Shown: positions 24,485-33,199 of the stretch, in pieces
Layout of the letters: the number at the start of each line of letters is the position of its first letter
Numbering within the stretch: the first letter of the stretch is position 1
Origin: Alexandriicola marinus
GTDB lineage: Bacteria > Pseudomonadota > Alphaproteobacteria > Rhodobacterales > Rhodobacteraceae
DNA length: 58,650 nucleotides
Reading direction: 5' to 3'
Assembly: GCF_004000435.1 (NCBI RefSeq)
Contig: NZ_RBVZ01000010.1
Coordinates: 28,472-87,121, forward strand
Translations under genes and position numbers: made by a program
The notes under the pieces: generated by a model
Seen by the model: only the letters and a program-made list of their open reading frames with translations
What the model was told of the DNA's origin: nothing
Databases searched by the model: none

Positions 24485-25825
24485 CTAAAGTGCTGGCCTT
24501 GGACTTGGCGGCAGCAGGCTTTCGATCTCTGCCGCCACCCGCATGAGCATCCGGTCGCCACCTGTCGGGCCGTTCAGTGTCAACCCGACGGGCATGCCCG
24601 CCTCGCCCGGTCCCGCAAAGATCGACACCGAGGGCGCGCCCACCAGATTGCCGAGGCCCGAGCACAGCATCTCGACAAATCCGTCTTCGCCGTCGACGGC
24701 GGGGTCTTCCCGAGGGGCGACCCATGCCACGGAGGGTGCGATCAGGGCGTCGAATCCCGCAAGCCTGCGGGCATAGGCCCCGGCGAGTGCGCGGGCATAA
24801 TCGCGCGCCGCGAGATAGGTCATCGCCGAGACCTCGGGGCCGGCCTGCAATTGCGCGAGGGTCTGGGGCCCGTAGTCGGCATCATGCGCGGCCAGCCGCG
24901 TGGCATGGATCAACGCGGCCTCGGGCAGCAGGATTTCCACCAGCCGTTCGCCAAACCCCGCAAGCTCGGGCAGGGATACCTCTTCGATGACCGCCCCGGC
25001 GGCGGCCAGCATTTCAAGTGTCTTGTCGAAGGTTTCCAGCACATCGGGCCGGATCGCGGGATGCCGGGCCTGCTCGCGGATCACACCAAGCCGGAGCCTT
25101 CTGGCAGGGAGGGGATCGGTCGCTCCATCCTGGCCGGACAGGACATCGAACATCGCGAGCGCATCCGCCGCGCTGCGTGTCATCGGCCCCGCATGATCGA
25201 GCGTGGGAGACAGGGGAAAGACGCCCTCGAGGCTGACCGCACCGAAGGAAGGCTTGAGCCCCGTGATCCCGCAATAGGCCGCCGGGATACGGATCGACCC
25301 GCCGGTATCGGTCCCGACCGCGCCCCAGACAAGCCCCGCCGCGACAGCGGCCGCCCCGCCACCCGAAGACCCGCCCGCCGTGCGGTTCGGATCGTGGGGA
25401 TTGTTGGTCTGCCCCACCTCGGGGTTGACCGCGCCATAGGCGAATTCGAGGCAATTGTTCTTGCCGACGATCACCGCACCCGCGGCCTCCAGCCTGTCGA
25501 CCAGTTCGGCGTTTCGCGGCTGCGGGCCGCTCCGGAGAGGGGCGCTCGTGCCATAGCCCGTCACCAGCCCGCCCATGTCGATGAGGTCCTTGACCGACAC
25601 CGGCACACCGTGAAATGGCCCCCGGTCAAATCCGGACCTCAACTCTGCCCGCGCGCGTGTCGCGCGCGCAATCGCATGGTCTTCGGCTAGCAGTGAAAAC
25701 GCATTCAGCCGCGGTTCGGCCCGGGCGATCCTTTCGAAAGCGGCCTGCGTTTCCTCGACCGGATCGGCGCTGCCATCGCGAAGAGCCTTGGCCGCGTCGG
25801 CGATCCTGCAAAACGGATCCAGCAT
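24485..25825 (-). CDS. Amidase-signature family hydrolase
   Basis: The protein has 446 residues. The Ser-cisSer-Lys triad of the amidase signature is present: Lys79 in VSVKDLID, the GGSSGGGAA loop (Ser153/154) and Ser177 in DTGGSIRI. Related families include GatA, allophanate hydrolase and aryl-amidases; absence of gatB/gatC nearby argues against tRNA amidation. The gene converges with the M20 gene (40 nt between stops), so it may belong functionally to either neighbouring amide-hydrolysing cluster. ATG at 25825. Confidence 0.9.
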   Translation of the reverse strand: MLDPFCRIADAAKALRDGSADPVEETQAAFERIARAEPRLNAFSLLAEDHAIARATRARAELRSGFDRGPFHGVPVSVKDLIDMGGLVTGYGTSAPLRSGPQPRNAELVDRLEAAGAVIVGKNNCLEFAYGAVNPEVGQTNNPHDPNRTAGGSSGGGAAAVAAGLVWGAVGTDTGGSIRIPAAYCGITGLKPSFGAVSLEGVFPLSPTLDHAGPMTRSAADALAMFDVLSGQDGATDPLPARRLRLGVIREQARHPAIRPDVLETFDKTLEMLAAAGAVIEEVSLPELAGFGERLVEILLPEAALIHATRLAAHDADYGPQTLAQLQAGPEVSAMTYLAARDYARALAGAYARRLAGFDALIAPSVAWVAPREDPAVDGEDGFVEMLCSGLGNLVGAPSVSIFAGPGEAGMPVGLTLNGPTGGDRMLMRVAAEIESLLPPSPRPAL

Positions 25826-26248
25826 CGGCCCGCTCCCTTTTCATCTCTCCTTGGATGGCAACAGCAACCTGATCGCAAGTCAAATTCCAAATGGAACATG
25901 GGTGGCGGTGGCGGATCGAGGCGGGCCGATACGCAGCCTTTGTCACGACCTGTTGGGCACAAGGCCCCTGATGCGCGGGCGGGCCGGGCTGCAAGGTTGG
26001 ATTGAGGTCTCGCAGATTTGCGCGAAAAATGGGCGTTTGCCCGCGATATGGCGCCCAAAAGCCGGGCATCCGGGGTGTAGTGGCTGTTTTTCGCGCAAAA
26101 CGGCGCGAAACCTGCATCGCGCCACATTGCTGCTTGACAGGAATCGGTTCGCTTTCAATCCTGATTGTAGCCTGTCGACAATCTTTTTTCTAATGCATGA
26201 TTGAGTCAATTCTGAACGGGGTTGGCAAAGAGCTTGGAGGTAAGAACG
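25826..26248. promoter_or_regulatory. Divergent control region with nested and tandem inverted repeats
   Basis: No gene is seen in these 423 nt. A perfect 13-bp inverted repeat, TTTGCGCGAAAAA (26017-26029) and TTTTTCGCGCAAA (26087-26099), encloses TGGGCG (26030-26035) and CGCCCA (26052-26057). Further right, TTGACA (26134-26139) resembles a -35 box but no good -10 follows at standard spacing. GATTGT (26163-26168) pairs with ACAATC (26178-26183), overlapping the palindrome TGTCGACA (26173-26180). These are candidate operators for the divergent amidase and hydrolase/ABC operons. Confidence 0.5.
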
Positions 26249-26941
26249 ATGGTACATGATCCCTATTGGGATCTGGTGGCCGAACCGAGGGACATCGAGA
26301 TAGACCCTTCCCGAACGGCGCTCCTGATCGTTGATATGCACAATATGTGCGCGCATCCGGACGGGTGGATGGGGCGTCTGGGGCGCGATCAGGGCAAACC
26401 GGATCACCTCAAGGAACGGTTCGAGTTCATCGACGAAATCAGCCCGCGTCTTCGCAAATTGCTGCTGCATTGCCGGGAACACGGGATCGAGCCGTTTCAT
26501 ATCCGTGTGAACTTCCGGACTGCCTCGAACAAGGATGGCGGGGCCGATCTGCAGGCCCGGCGCGATCAGGGCACGCCCTATCTGCCGATGGATGCTGATT
26601 TCCTCGAGGCCGTCGCGCCGGTCGGCGACGAGATCATCATCAACAAGACCAGCGTCAGCACGTTCAATTCGACCTCGATCGACCAGATCCTGCGCAACAT
26701 GGGTCGCGATCGGCTGTGGGTCTGCGGCGTGGTGACCGAAGGCTGTGTGGAACTGACCGCGCGCGATGCACGCGACCGCAGCTACCACGTCACGCTGGTG
26801 ACGGATGGCTGCGCGTCGTCGCGCCGTGCGGCACACGACGATGCGGTGCAGCGCATGACAGATGGAAACGTGATCCGCGGCCGAACCGTGGACGAATTGA
26901 TCGCGATGACACCGGCAAAGGCCTCTGAACCGGCGCAGTGA
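26249..26941 (+). CDS. Isochorismatase-fold cysteine hydrolase (paralogue A)
   Basis: The protein has 230 residues with the Asp-Lys-Cys triad of the family: Asp29 (LLIVDMHNM), Lys133 (INKTS) and Cys166 (VTEGCVELTAR). Such enzymes hydrolyse amide, ureido or carbamoyl groups (N-carbamoylsarcosine, biuret, maleamate, nicotinamide). It is closely related to the gene at 32416-33120; by eye well over half of aligned residues agree, including the HPDGWMGRL and NSTxIDQILRNMG stretches. ATG at 26249 follows GGAGG by 8 nt. It precedes the dipeptide-type ABC importer, so its substrate is probably imported by it. Confidence 0.9.
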   Translation: MVHDPYWDLVAEPRDIEIDPSRTALLIVDMHNMCAHPDGWMGRLGRDQGKPDHLKERFEFIDEISPRLRKLLLHCREHGIEPFHIRVNFRTASNKDGGADLQARRDQGTPYLPMDADFLEAVAPVGDEIIINKTSVSTFNSTSIDQILRNMGRDRLWVCGVVTEGCVELTARDARDRSYHVTLVTDGCASSRRAAHDDAVQRMTDGNVIRGRTVDELIAMTPAKASEPAQ

Positions 26942-26975
26942 TCGTGAAACAGGAACCACTTTGGGGAGACGTTCA

Positions 26976-28526
26976 ATGAAACGAATGACATTACGCCAGA
27001 CGGCTGCCGTCGGCGTCGCATTTGCAGCGGCCCTTGCCGCGCCCGCAAATGCGCAGGAAGAGCCCCGTCGGGGCGGCACACTGGTGGTCGCGCGACCGGC
27101 CGATGTGAATCTCTGGGATCCGAAATACACCAACGACAACGCATCCCTCTGGGCCCAGCATCAGGTTTTCGCGAACCTGATCCAGAATTCCGCCGATGGG
27201 CTGGAATTGCGGCCATCGCTGGCGGAATCCTGGGAAATATCGGAAGATTCAACCACCTACACGTTCAACCTCCGCCAGGATGCAAGCTTCTGCAACGGTG
27301 ATCCGATCACGGCAGAGGACGTGAAATTCTCGTTCGACCGGGCAACAGAGGCTGACAGCAACGTCAGCTGGCAATTCCCGGCCAACCCGGTTGTCACCGT
27401 GATCGACGATCACACGGTCCAGATCGACATCGACCGGCCGAACGTTGCCTTCGTCAGCTACCTGACGCTTTGGGGCAGCCATATCCTGTCCAAGGATTAT
27501 GCCGAGGAGGTCGGTCCCGAAGGCCTTGCGGCCGCGCCCATGGGATCGGGCGCGTTCTGCCTTGAAGACTGGCAGAAAGGGCAGGTTGCGATCCTGACGC
27601 CGAACCCGGGCTACTGGGACCCTGAAAGGCCCTATGTCGACAGGGTCGAGATGCGGGTCGTGCAGGATGACAACGCGCGTATCCTGCAATTGCGCACCGG
27701 CGAAGTCGATGTCGCGCTTCTGGTGCCGTTCAGCCAGGCGGCCTCGCTTGCGAATGCCCCGGGGGTCGAGGCGACGATGGTGACGATCTACGGCACCGCG
27801 GCGATCGTTCCCAACATCCGCAACGTGCCTGAACTGTCCGACGTCAAGGTGCGTCAGGCGATCTCCTACGCGGTGGACCGCGAAGCCATGATCGACGCGA
27901 TCCTTCTGGGCAACGGGGAGCCTGCGGAATCGCCGTTCTACGGCCCCGGCATCCTCTATCACACCGACGAGTTCGCGACGGGTTTCGATCTTGAACGGGC
28001 AAAGCAGCTGATGGCGGAATCCTCGGCGCCTGATGGCTTCGAGGTCGATCTGACCATCCCGTCTGGTGACGAGATGGCCCAGCAGACGGCGGTCATCCTG
28101 AACGACCAGCTGGGCGAGATCGGCATCCAGGTCAACGTGATGCCCGTCGAGGCCGGGACATGGTGGTCGATGTGGTCCAGCGGCGAATTCGAGATGGTTT
28201 ACAAGCTGGGAACAAACGACGTGATTGATCCTGCAATGAACATCCCGTTCGATTTCTGGCCCAAGGATATCGGCGGATCGGATTCGGCCTTCTCGGGCTA
28301 TGCCAACGAGCGGATCATCGAGATCAGTGTCGCCGCCGAAGGCGCGCAGGACCCGGCGTTGCGTGAGGAGCTCTATACCGAGCTGCAGCAGATCGCGATG
28401 GAAGAGGTGCCGCAACTTTACCTGTTCCACCCGACGATCATATACGGCACGCGCGACAACGTCGAAAACTTTGCCGTGTTCCCGACGAAGCTTCACCGCT
28501 TCTGGGAAGTGTGGTTGTCCGAGTAA
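26976..28526 (+). CDS. Dipeptide/oligopeptide-type ABC transporter substrate-binding protein (SBP family 5)
   Basis: The protein has 516 residues with a signal peptide ending in APANAQ. Family 5 features include RGGTLVVARPADVNLWDP, LAESWEISEDSTTYTFNLR and DVKVRQAISYAVDREAMI. It binds peptides or other medium-size solutes in the periplasm. ATG at 26976 is chosen over upstream in-frame codons because GGGGAGA lies about 9 nt before it and the signal peptide begins there. Flanking isochorismatase-fold hydrolases suggest an amide- or ureido-containing ligand rather than plain dipeptides. Confidence 0.93.
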   Translation: MKRMTLRQTAAVGVAFAAALAAPANAQEEPRRGGTLVVARPADVNLWDPKYTNDNASLWAQHQVFANLIQNSADGLELRPSLAESWEISEDSTTYTFNLRQDASFCNGDPITAEDVKFSFDRATEADSNVSWQFPANPVVTVIDDHTVQIDIDRPNVAFVSYLTLWGSHILSKDYAEEVGPEGLAAAPMGSGAFCLEDWQKGQVAILTPNPGYWDPERPYVDRVEMRVVQDDNARILQLRTGEVDVALLVPFSQAASLANAPGVEATMVTIYGTAAIVPNIRNVPELSDVKVRQAISYAVDREAMIDAILLGNGEPAESPFYGPGILYHTDEFATGFDLERAKQLMAESSAPDGFEVDLTIPSGDEMAQQTAVILNDQLGEIGIQVNVMPVEAGTWWSMWSSGEFEMVYKLGTNDVIDPAMNIPFDFWPKDIGGSDSAFSGYANERIIEISVAAEGAQDPALREELYTELQQIAMEEVPQLYLFHPTIIYGTRDNVENFAVFPTKLHRFWEVWLSE

Positions 28527-28538
28527 GCCGGTCCCGAG

Positions 28539-29480
28539 GTGGCACTTCTTGCATTCCTTCGCAGGCGGCTGATCCAGATATTGCCGGTTCTCTTCGGCAT
28601 CCTTCTGGTCGTCTTCATGGTCGTCCGGCTTGTGCCGGGCGATCCTGCGCGGATGATGCTGGGGGTCTACGCCACCGACGAAAGCCTTGCCGAGCTGCGC
28701 GATCAACTGGGTCTCAACGATCCGATCTGGATGCAGTTCGGCAGTTTCCTGAAAGACGTGGCGACCGGCGATCTGGGCATATCGTTGGTTTACCGGCGCC
28801 CGGTGCTCGAGGTCGTGGCCGAACGGCTTGCGCCCACGATCACGCTGATCGCCTATGCGGTGATCCTTTCGGTTCTCGTCTGCATCCCGCTGGCGATGCT
28901 GGCGGCCAGCCGCCGGGGGCGGCGCACGGATCAGGTGATCCGCGCCGGCGCGACACTGACGCTGGCGATGCCGGGCTTCTGGCTTGGGCTCAATCTGCTC
29001 ATTGTGTTCGCCGTGGTCTGGCCGATCTTTCCCGTCGCGGGGTTCGGCGACACTCTGATCGATCGGCTGTGGCACCTGTTCCTGCCGGCGCTGACGATCA
29101 CCCTTGCCCTTGCGCCGATCCTGATCCGCACGCTTCGCGCCTCGATCATCGAGGCGATGTCGGCGCCGCATGTGGAATTCGCGCGGACCAAGGGCCTGCC
29201 GGCTGGAAAGCTGATGCGGCGTCATGTGTTGCGAAATGCGCTGATGGCGACCGTCACGATCCTTGGCGTCAATATCGGCTGGCTTCTGGGCGGATCGGTC
29301 GTGATCGAGAACGTCTTTTCGATCCCCGGCATCGGCAACCTGATCGTGAGTTCGGTGACCGCGCGCGACTATCCGATGATCCAGGGGATCGCCCTGATCT
29401 TCGGGCTTCTGGTGATCACCATCAATCTGGCCACCGACATTGTCTATGCACTTCTTGATCCGCGTGTGAGCTATGACTGA
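28539..29480 (+). CDS. Dipeptide-type ABC transporter permease (DppB-like)
   Basis: The protein has 313 residues starting with a GTG at 28539, 12 nt after the binding-protein gene and preceded by GAGG. It begins LLAFLRRRLIQILPVLFGI, the canonical DppB N-terminal helix, and contains the EAA-type loop EFARTKGLPAGKLMRRHVLRNAL. It pairs with the DppC-like permease, whose gene overlaps by 8 nt. Confidence 0.93.
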   Translation: MALLAFLRRRLIQILPVLFGILLVVFMVVRLVPGDPARMMLGVYATDESLAELRDQLGLNDPIWMQFGSFLKDVATGDLGISLVYRRPVLEVVAERLAPTITLIAYAVILSVLVCIPLAMLAASRRGRRTDQVIRAGATLTLAMPGFWLGLNLLIVFAVVWPIFPVAGFGDTLIDRLWHLFLPALTITLALAPILIRTLRASIIEAMSAPHVEFARTKGLPAGKLMRRHVLRNALMATVTILGVNIGWLLGGSVVIENVFSIPGIGNLIVSSVTARDYPMIQGIALIFGLLVITINLATDIVYALLDPRVSYD

Positions 29481-30357
29481 AGAACACGCCGCCTCCACGC
29501 TGCCCAGCCGCCGGCTTCCGTCTCTGATGGGGCGGGGGCGGCTCTCCGCGCTCGTAGGGCAGAGAACGGCCCTTGTCGCCGGCGCGGTGATGATCTCGGC
29601 CATCGTTCTGGTCAGCGTGATGGCGCCGGTGATCTCGCCCTACGATCCGGTCGATCAGGATCTTCGCAACGCCTTGCAGCCGCCAAGCTGGACCCACCTG
29701 TTCGGGACCGACAATTTCGGCCGCGATATCTTTACCCGCGTGATCTATGCGGCGCAGGTCGATCTTCGGATTGGGTTTCTGTGCGTCTTCTTCCCTTGGG
29801 TCCTGGGCACGATCCTCGGCGGTATCGCGGGATATGCGGGCGGGGTCTTCGATACGCTGATCATGCGCACGGTCGATACCTTCACCGCCTTTCCCTTTCT
29901 GGTCATGGCCATCGGCGTGATCGCGATCCTCGGCCCCGGGGTCACGTCGATGTATATCGCGCTGACCCTTGCGGGATGGAGCATGTATGCCCGCATCGTG
30001 AGGGCCGAGGTTCTGGTCGCCAAGCGCAGCGAATACGTGCTGGCGGCCCGTGCGCTGGGCTTTTCTCATACGCGGATCATGCTGCGGCATGTGCTGCCGA
30101 ACGTCATCACGCCGACGATCATCTTCGCGATGACAGATATCGTTCTGGTGATCCTGTCGACCACGACGCTGGCGTTTCTGGGCCTGGGCCTGCCGCCGCC
30201 GGCGCCGACATGGGGCACCATGATCGCCGAAGGAAAAAGTTTCATCTTCACCGCATGGTGGATGGTGACGCTGCCCGGTCTTGCCATCGTTCTGGTCGGC
30301 ATATCGCTCAGCCTTTTCGGCGATGGCGTGGCGGACTGGCTGCGTGAGAGAGAGTGA
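29473..30357 (+). CDS. Dipeptide-type ABC transporter permease (DppC-like)
   Basis: The protein has 294 residues with the DppC features LFGTDNFGRDIFTRVIYAAQ and the cytoplasmic coupling loop AARALGFSHTRIMLRHVLPN. Six membrane helices are expected. It overlaps both the DppB-like gene (8 nt) and the first ATPase gene (4 nt, GTGA). Confidence 0.93.
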   Translation: MTEEHAASTLPSRRLPSLMGRGRLSALVGQRTALVAGAVMISAIVLVSVMAPVISPYDPVDQDLRNALQPPSWTHLFGTDNFGRDIFTRVIYAAQVDLRIGFLCVFFPWVLGTILGGIAGYAGGVFDTLIMRTVDTFTAFPFLVMAIGVIAILGPGVTSMYIALTLAGWSMYARIVRAEVLVAKRSEYVLAARALGFSHTRIMLRHVLPNVITPTIIFAMTDIVLVILSTTTLAFLGLGLPPPAPTWGTMIAEGKSFIFTAWWMVTLPGLAIVLVGISLSLFGDGVADWLRERE

Positions 30358-31388
30358 CTGACATGGCCCTTCTCGAGGTTCGGAACCTGTCGGCCGACAT
30401 CCCCACGCGTCGCGGGACATTGCGCGCGGTGGAGGATGTGAATTTCTCGATCTCGTCGGGCGAATGCCTCGGGATCGTCGGCGAGAGCGGGTCAGGCAAG
30501 AGCGTCACCTGCAAGACCATCCTCGGTCTGCTCGGGCCCTCGGTAGAGCGCGACGGAGAGGCGGTGTTCGATGGCACCGACCTGTTGTCGCTGACCGAAG
30601 CGGAGCTGACCCGGATACGAGGACGCGATATCGCGATGATCGTTCAGGACGCGGTCTCGGCGCTCAACCCGGTGCTGCGCGTCGGAGGCCAGATCGCCGA
30701 GGGCATGATCGAACAGGGCGTCGTCGGGTCGCGCAGCGCGGCCATGGCCCGCGCCGTCGATCTTATGCGCAAGGTCGGCATCCCGTCGCCCGAGGAACGC
30801 GCACGCGATTATCCGCACCAGTTTTCTGGCGGAATGTGCCAGCGCGTCGTCATCGCGACGGCACTGGCCTGCGGCCCGCGTCTGCTGATCGCGGACGAGC
30901 CGACGACGGCCTTGGATGTCACCGTTCAGGATCAGATCCTTGCCCTGCTGCGGCAGTTGCAGCGCGATCTCGATCTTGCGGTGATCCTCGTTACCCATGA
31001 CATGGGCGTGGTGGCCGAGACCTGTCAGCGGGTCGCGGTCATGTATGCCGGTCAGGTCGTCGAAACCGCGACGCCGGCCGAGTTGTTCTCGGCCCCGCGC
31101 CATCCCTATAGCGCGGCCCTTCTGGATTGTGTCCCCGATCTTGACGCGGCACAGGCAGAGCGTCTGCGCCCGATCGAGGGCTTGCCCCCCGATCTTGTCG
31201 ATCTGCCCACCGGCTGCAGGTTCCACCCAAGATGCCCGATGGCGACCGCTGAATGCCGGAGCCAGAAGATCCCGCTGATCGACATCGGTGGCGGGCGGGC
31301 GACGCGCTGCATCCGGCACGAAGACATGGCGCAGCCGGGGCCCGTCTCGGGCACCGACAGCACCACAGCAGAGGTGGGGACGGCATGA
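30354..31388 (+). CDS. Dipeptide-type ABC transporter ATPase (DppD-like)
   Basis: The protein has 344 residues with Walker [10 protein letters not shown], signature [12 protein letters not shown] (Cys where Arg is common), Walker [13 protein letters not shown] and the C-terminal oligopeptide extension with clustered Cys ([12 protein letters not shown]). The GTG start at 30354 lies in a GTGA overlap with the permease. Energises the importer with its partner below. Confidence 0.94.
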   Translation: MTDMALLEVRNLSADIPTRRGTLRAVEDVNFSISSGECLGIVGESGSGKSVTCKTILGLLGPSVERDGEAVFDGTDLLSLTEAELTRIRGRDIAMIVQDAVSALNPVLRVGGQIAEGMIEQGVVGSRSAAMARAVDLMRKVGIPSPEERARDYPHQFSGGMCQRVVIATALACGPRLLIADEPTTALDVTVQDQILALLRQLQRDLDLAVILVTHDMGVVAETCQRVAVMYAGQVVETATPAELFSAPRHPYSAALLDCVPDLDAAQAERLRPIEGLPPDLVDLPTGCRFHPRCPMATAECRSQKIPLIDIGGGRATRCIRHEDMAQPGPVSGTDSTTAEVGTA

Positions 31389-32392
31389 CACCGTTGATCG
31401 AGGTTCGTGGCCTGACGATGCGCTACCCGATCCAGGGTGGCTTCATGGACGGGGTCCTGCCGGGCCGCCGCCGGACGCTGACCGCGCTTGACGGGGTCGA
31501 CCTCGATATCGCGCCGGGCGAGATCTTCAGCCTCGTGGGGGAGTCCGGATCGGGCAAGACGACGCTTGGCCGGGCGCTTCTTCGGCTGGTGGAGCCGACC
31601 TCGGGCGAGGTTCGGTTCCGGGGCGAAGACGTGCTGTCGATGGGGCCCGCACGCCTGCGCGCCGCGCGCCGCGATCTCCAGATGGTGTTCCAGGATCCGT
31701 GGTCGTCTCTCAATCCGCGGCTGACGGTCGGGCAAATCCTTGGCGAGGTGCTGCATGTGCATGACATCGCCCGGGGTGCAGCGGCAAAGGCCCGCGTCAG
31801 GGAATTGCTCGATCTTGTCGGTCTGCCGCCAGAAGCCGCGGACAGGTATCCACGCCACTTCAGCGGCGGTCAGCGACAGCGGATCGGTATCGCGCGGGCG
31901 CTGGCCGTCGATCCCGAAATCATCGTCGCGGATGAACCTGTCTCGGCCGTCGATGTGTCGGTGCAGGCACAGATAATGAACCTGCTTCTGGACCTGCGCG
32001 AACGGCTGGGCCTGACGCTTCTGATGATCGCCCATGACCTGAGTGTCGTGCGCTATGTCAGCGATCGGGTTGCGGTCATGTATCTTGGCCGGATCGTCGA
32101 GAATGCCCCCGCGGCCGAAATCTTCGCCAATCCCCGGCACCCCTATACGCGTGGCCTGATGGCGGCGGCGCCGCGCACGCGGCCGAATGCCCGGCGCGAT
32201 AGCGCGGCCATCATCGGGGAGCCTCCGTCACCGCTATCGCCCCCGCCAGGCTGTGCCTTCAACCCGCGGTGTGGCTTTGCCGACAATGGCTGCCGCGAAC
32301 GCCCGCCACCACTCGAGGATCTGGGCGGCACGCATCAGGTCCGATGTTTCAAACATGCCTCGGTCGGCGATCCGGCCCTCGCGTCTTCCTGA
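31385..32392 (+). CDS. Dipeptide-type ABC transporter ATPase (DppF-like)
   Basis: The protein has 335 residues with Walker A GESGSGKTT, signature FSGGQRQRIGIA, Walker B IIVADEPVSAVD and the C-terminal FNPRCGFADNGC motif. It begins in an ATGA overlap with the previous ATPase. The next gene, the second isochorismatase-fold hydrolase, follows 23 nt later in the same direction. Confidence 0.94.
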   Translation: MTPLIEVRGLTMRYPIQGGFMDGVLPGRRRTLTALDGVDLDIAPGEIFSLVGESGSGKTTLGRALLRLVEPTSGEVRFRGEDVLSMGPARLRAARRDLQMVFQDPWSSLNPRLTVGQILGEVLHVHDIARGAAAKARVRELLDLVGLPPEAADRYPRHFSGGQRQRIGIARALAVDPEIIVADEPVSAVDVSVQAQIMNLLLDLRERLGLTLLMIAHDLSVVRYVSDRVAVMYLGRIVENAPAAEIFANPRHPYTRGLMAAAPRTRPNARRDSAAIIGEPPSPLSPPPGCAFNPRCGFADNGCRERPPPLEDLGGTHQVRCFKHASVGDPALASS

Positions 32393-32415
32393 CCCTCAAC
32401 TGAAAGGATCCTACC

Positions 32416-33120
32416 ATGGCCCACGATCCCTATTACGATCTCGTTCCGCCGCCGCAGGAACCTGACTTCGATCCGTCGCGCACGGCCTTGCTGACGATCG
32501 ATCTGCAATATCTCGACGCGCATCCCGACGGATGGATGGGGCGTCTTTGCCGCGAACAGGGCAAGCCAAACCATCTTGATGAGCGCTGGGCCTTCATCGA
32601 CGAGATCTTGCCCCGCGTCCGCCGCCTTCAGGATGCCTGTCGCGCCGGGGGCGTCGAGCTGATTCATATCCGGGTAAAGTACCTCACGGCCGATTGCCGC
32701 GACGGTCAGCGCTCGCTCCAGCAGGAAACGAAGGCCCGCTCGGCTGATGCGCGCGACGACGAGTTTCTGCCCGAGGTCGCCCCGCAGGGTGACGAGATCA
32801 TCATCGACAAGACCAGCGCCGGAACCTTCAACTCCACGCCCATTGACCAGATCCTGCGCAACATGGGCATCGACCGGCTGCTGGTCTGCGGCATCGTGAC
32901 GGAAGGCTGCGTCGAACTCACCGCCCGCGATGCCGCGGACCGGGGCTATTACGTCAACCTAGTTCAGGATGCCTGCGCCTCCTCGACCCGCGTCGCGCAT
33001 GACGACGCTTTGCAGCGGATGTCCGATGGCGGGTTGATCCGGCTCCGCGACACGGCTGAGATCGAGCGCCTGTTGCAGGGGCAAAGTGCCCCGGCCGAAC
33101 TGGCCGCGGTTCCCGGATGA
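32416..33120 (+). CDS. Isochorismatase-fold cysteine hydrolase (paralogue B)
   Basis: The protein has 234 residues with triad Asp29 (LLTIDLQYL), Lys132 (IDKTS) and Cys165 (VTEGCVELTAR). It starts MAHDPYYDLVPPP, parallel to MVHDPYWDLVAEP in paralogue A. The two diverge mainly around residues 88-118, the segment that often shapes the substrate pocket, so they may act on related but different compounds or successive intermediates. NicF (maleamate amidase) belongs to this family, and a NicX-like gene follows, but that pathway link is inference. AAAGGA precedes the ATG. Confidence 0.9.
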   Translation: MAHDPYYDLVPPPQEPDFDPSRTALLTIDLQYLDAHPDGWMGRLCREQGKPNHLDERWAFIDEILPRVRRLQDACRAGGVELIHIRVKYLTADCRDGQRSLQQETKARSADARDDEFLPEVAPQGDEIIIDKTSAGTFNSTPIDQILRNMGIDRLLVCGIVTEGCVELTARDAADRGYYVNLVQDACASSTRVAHDDALQRMSDGGLIRLRDTAEIERLLQGQSAPAELAAVPG

Positions 33121-33199
33121 GGCCCGTTGCACCGACCGCCGGTGACTGCCCCATCACGGTGCGGGCCGGCCTGCGGCCCGTCTGACGGGCACCCAAGGG

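Noticed and set aside
27249-29603. 784-codon minus-strand frame
   Set aside because: Antisense to a family 5 binding protein and a DppB-like permease with full motifs; the translation is His/Asp/Arg-rich without domains.
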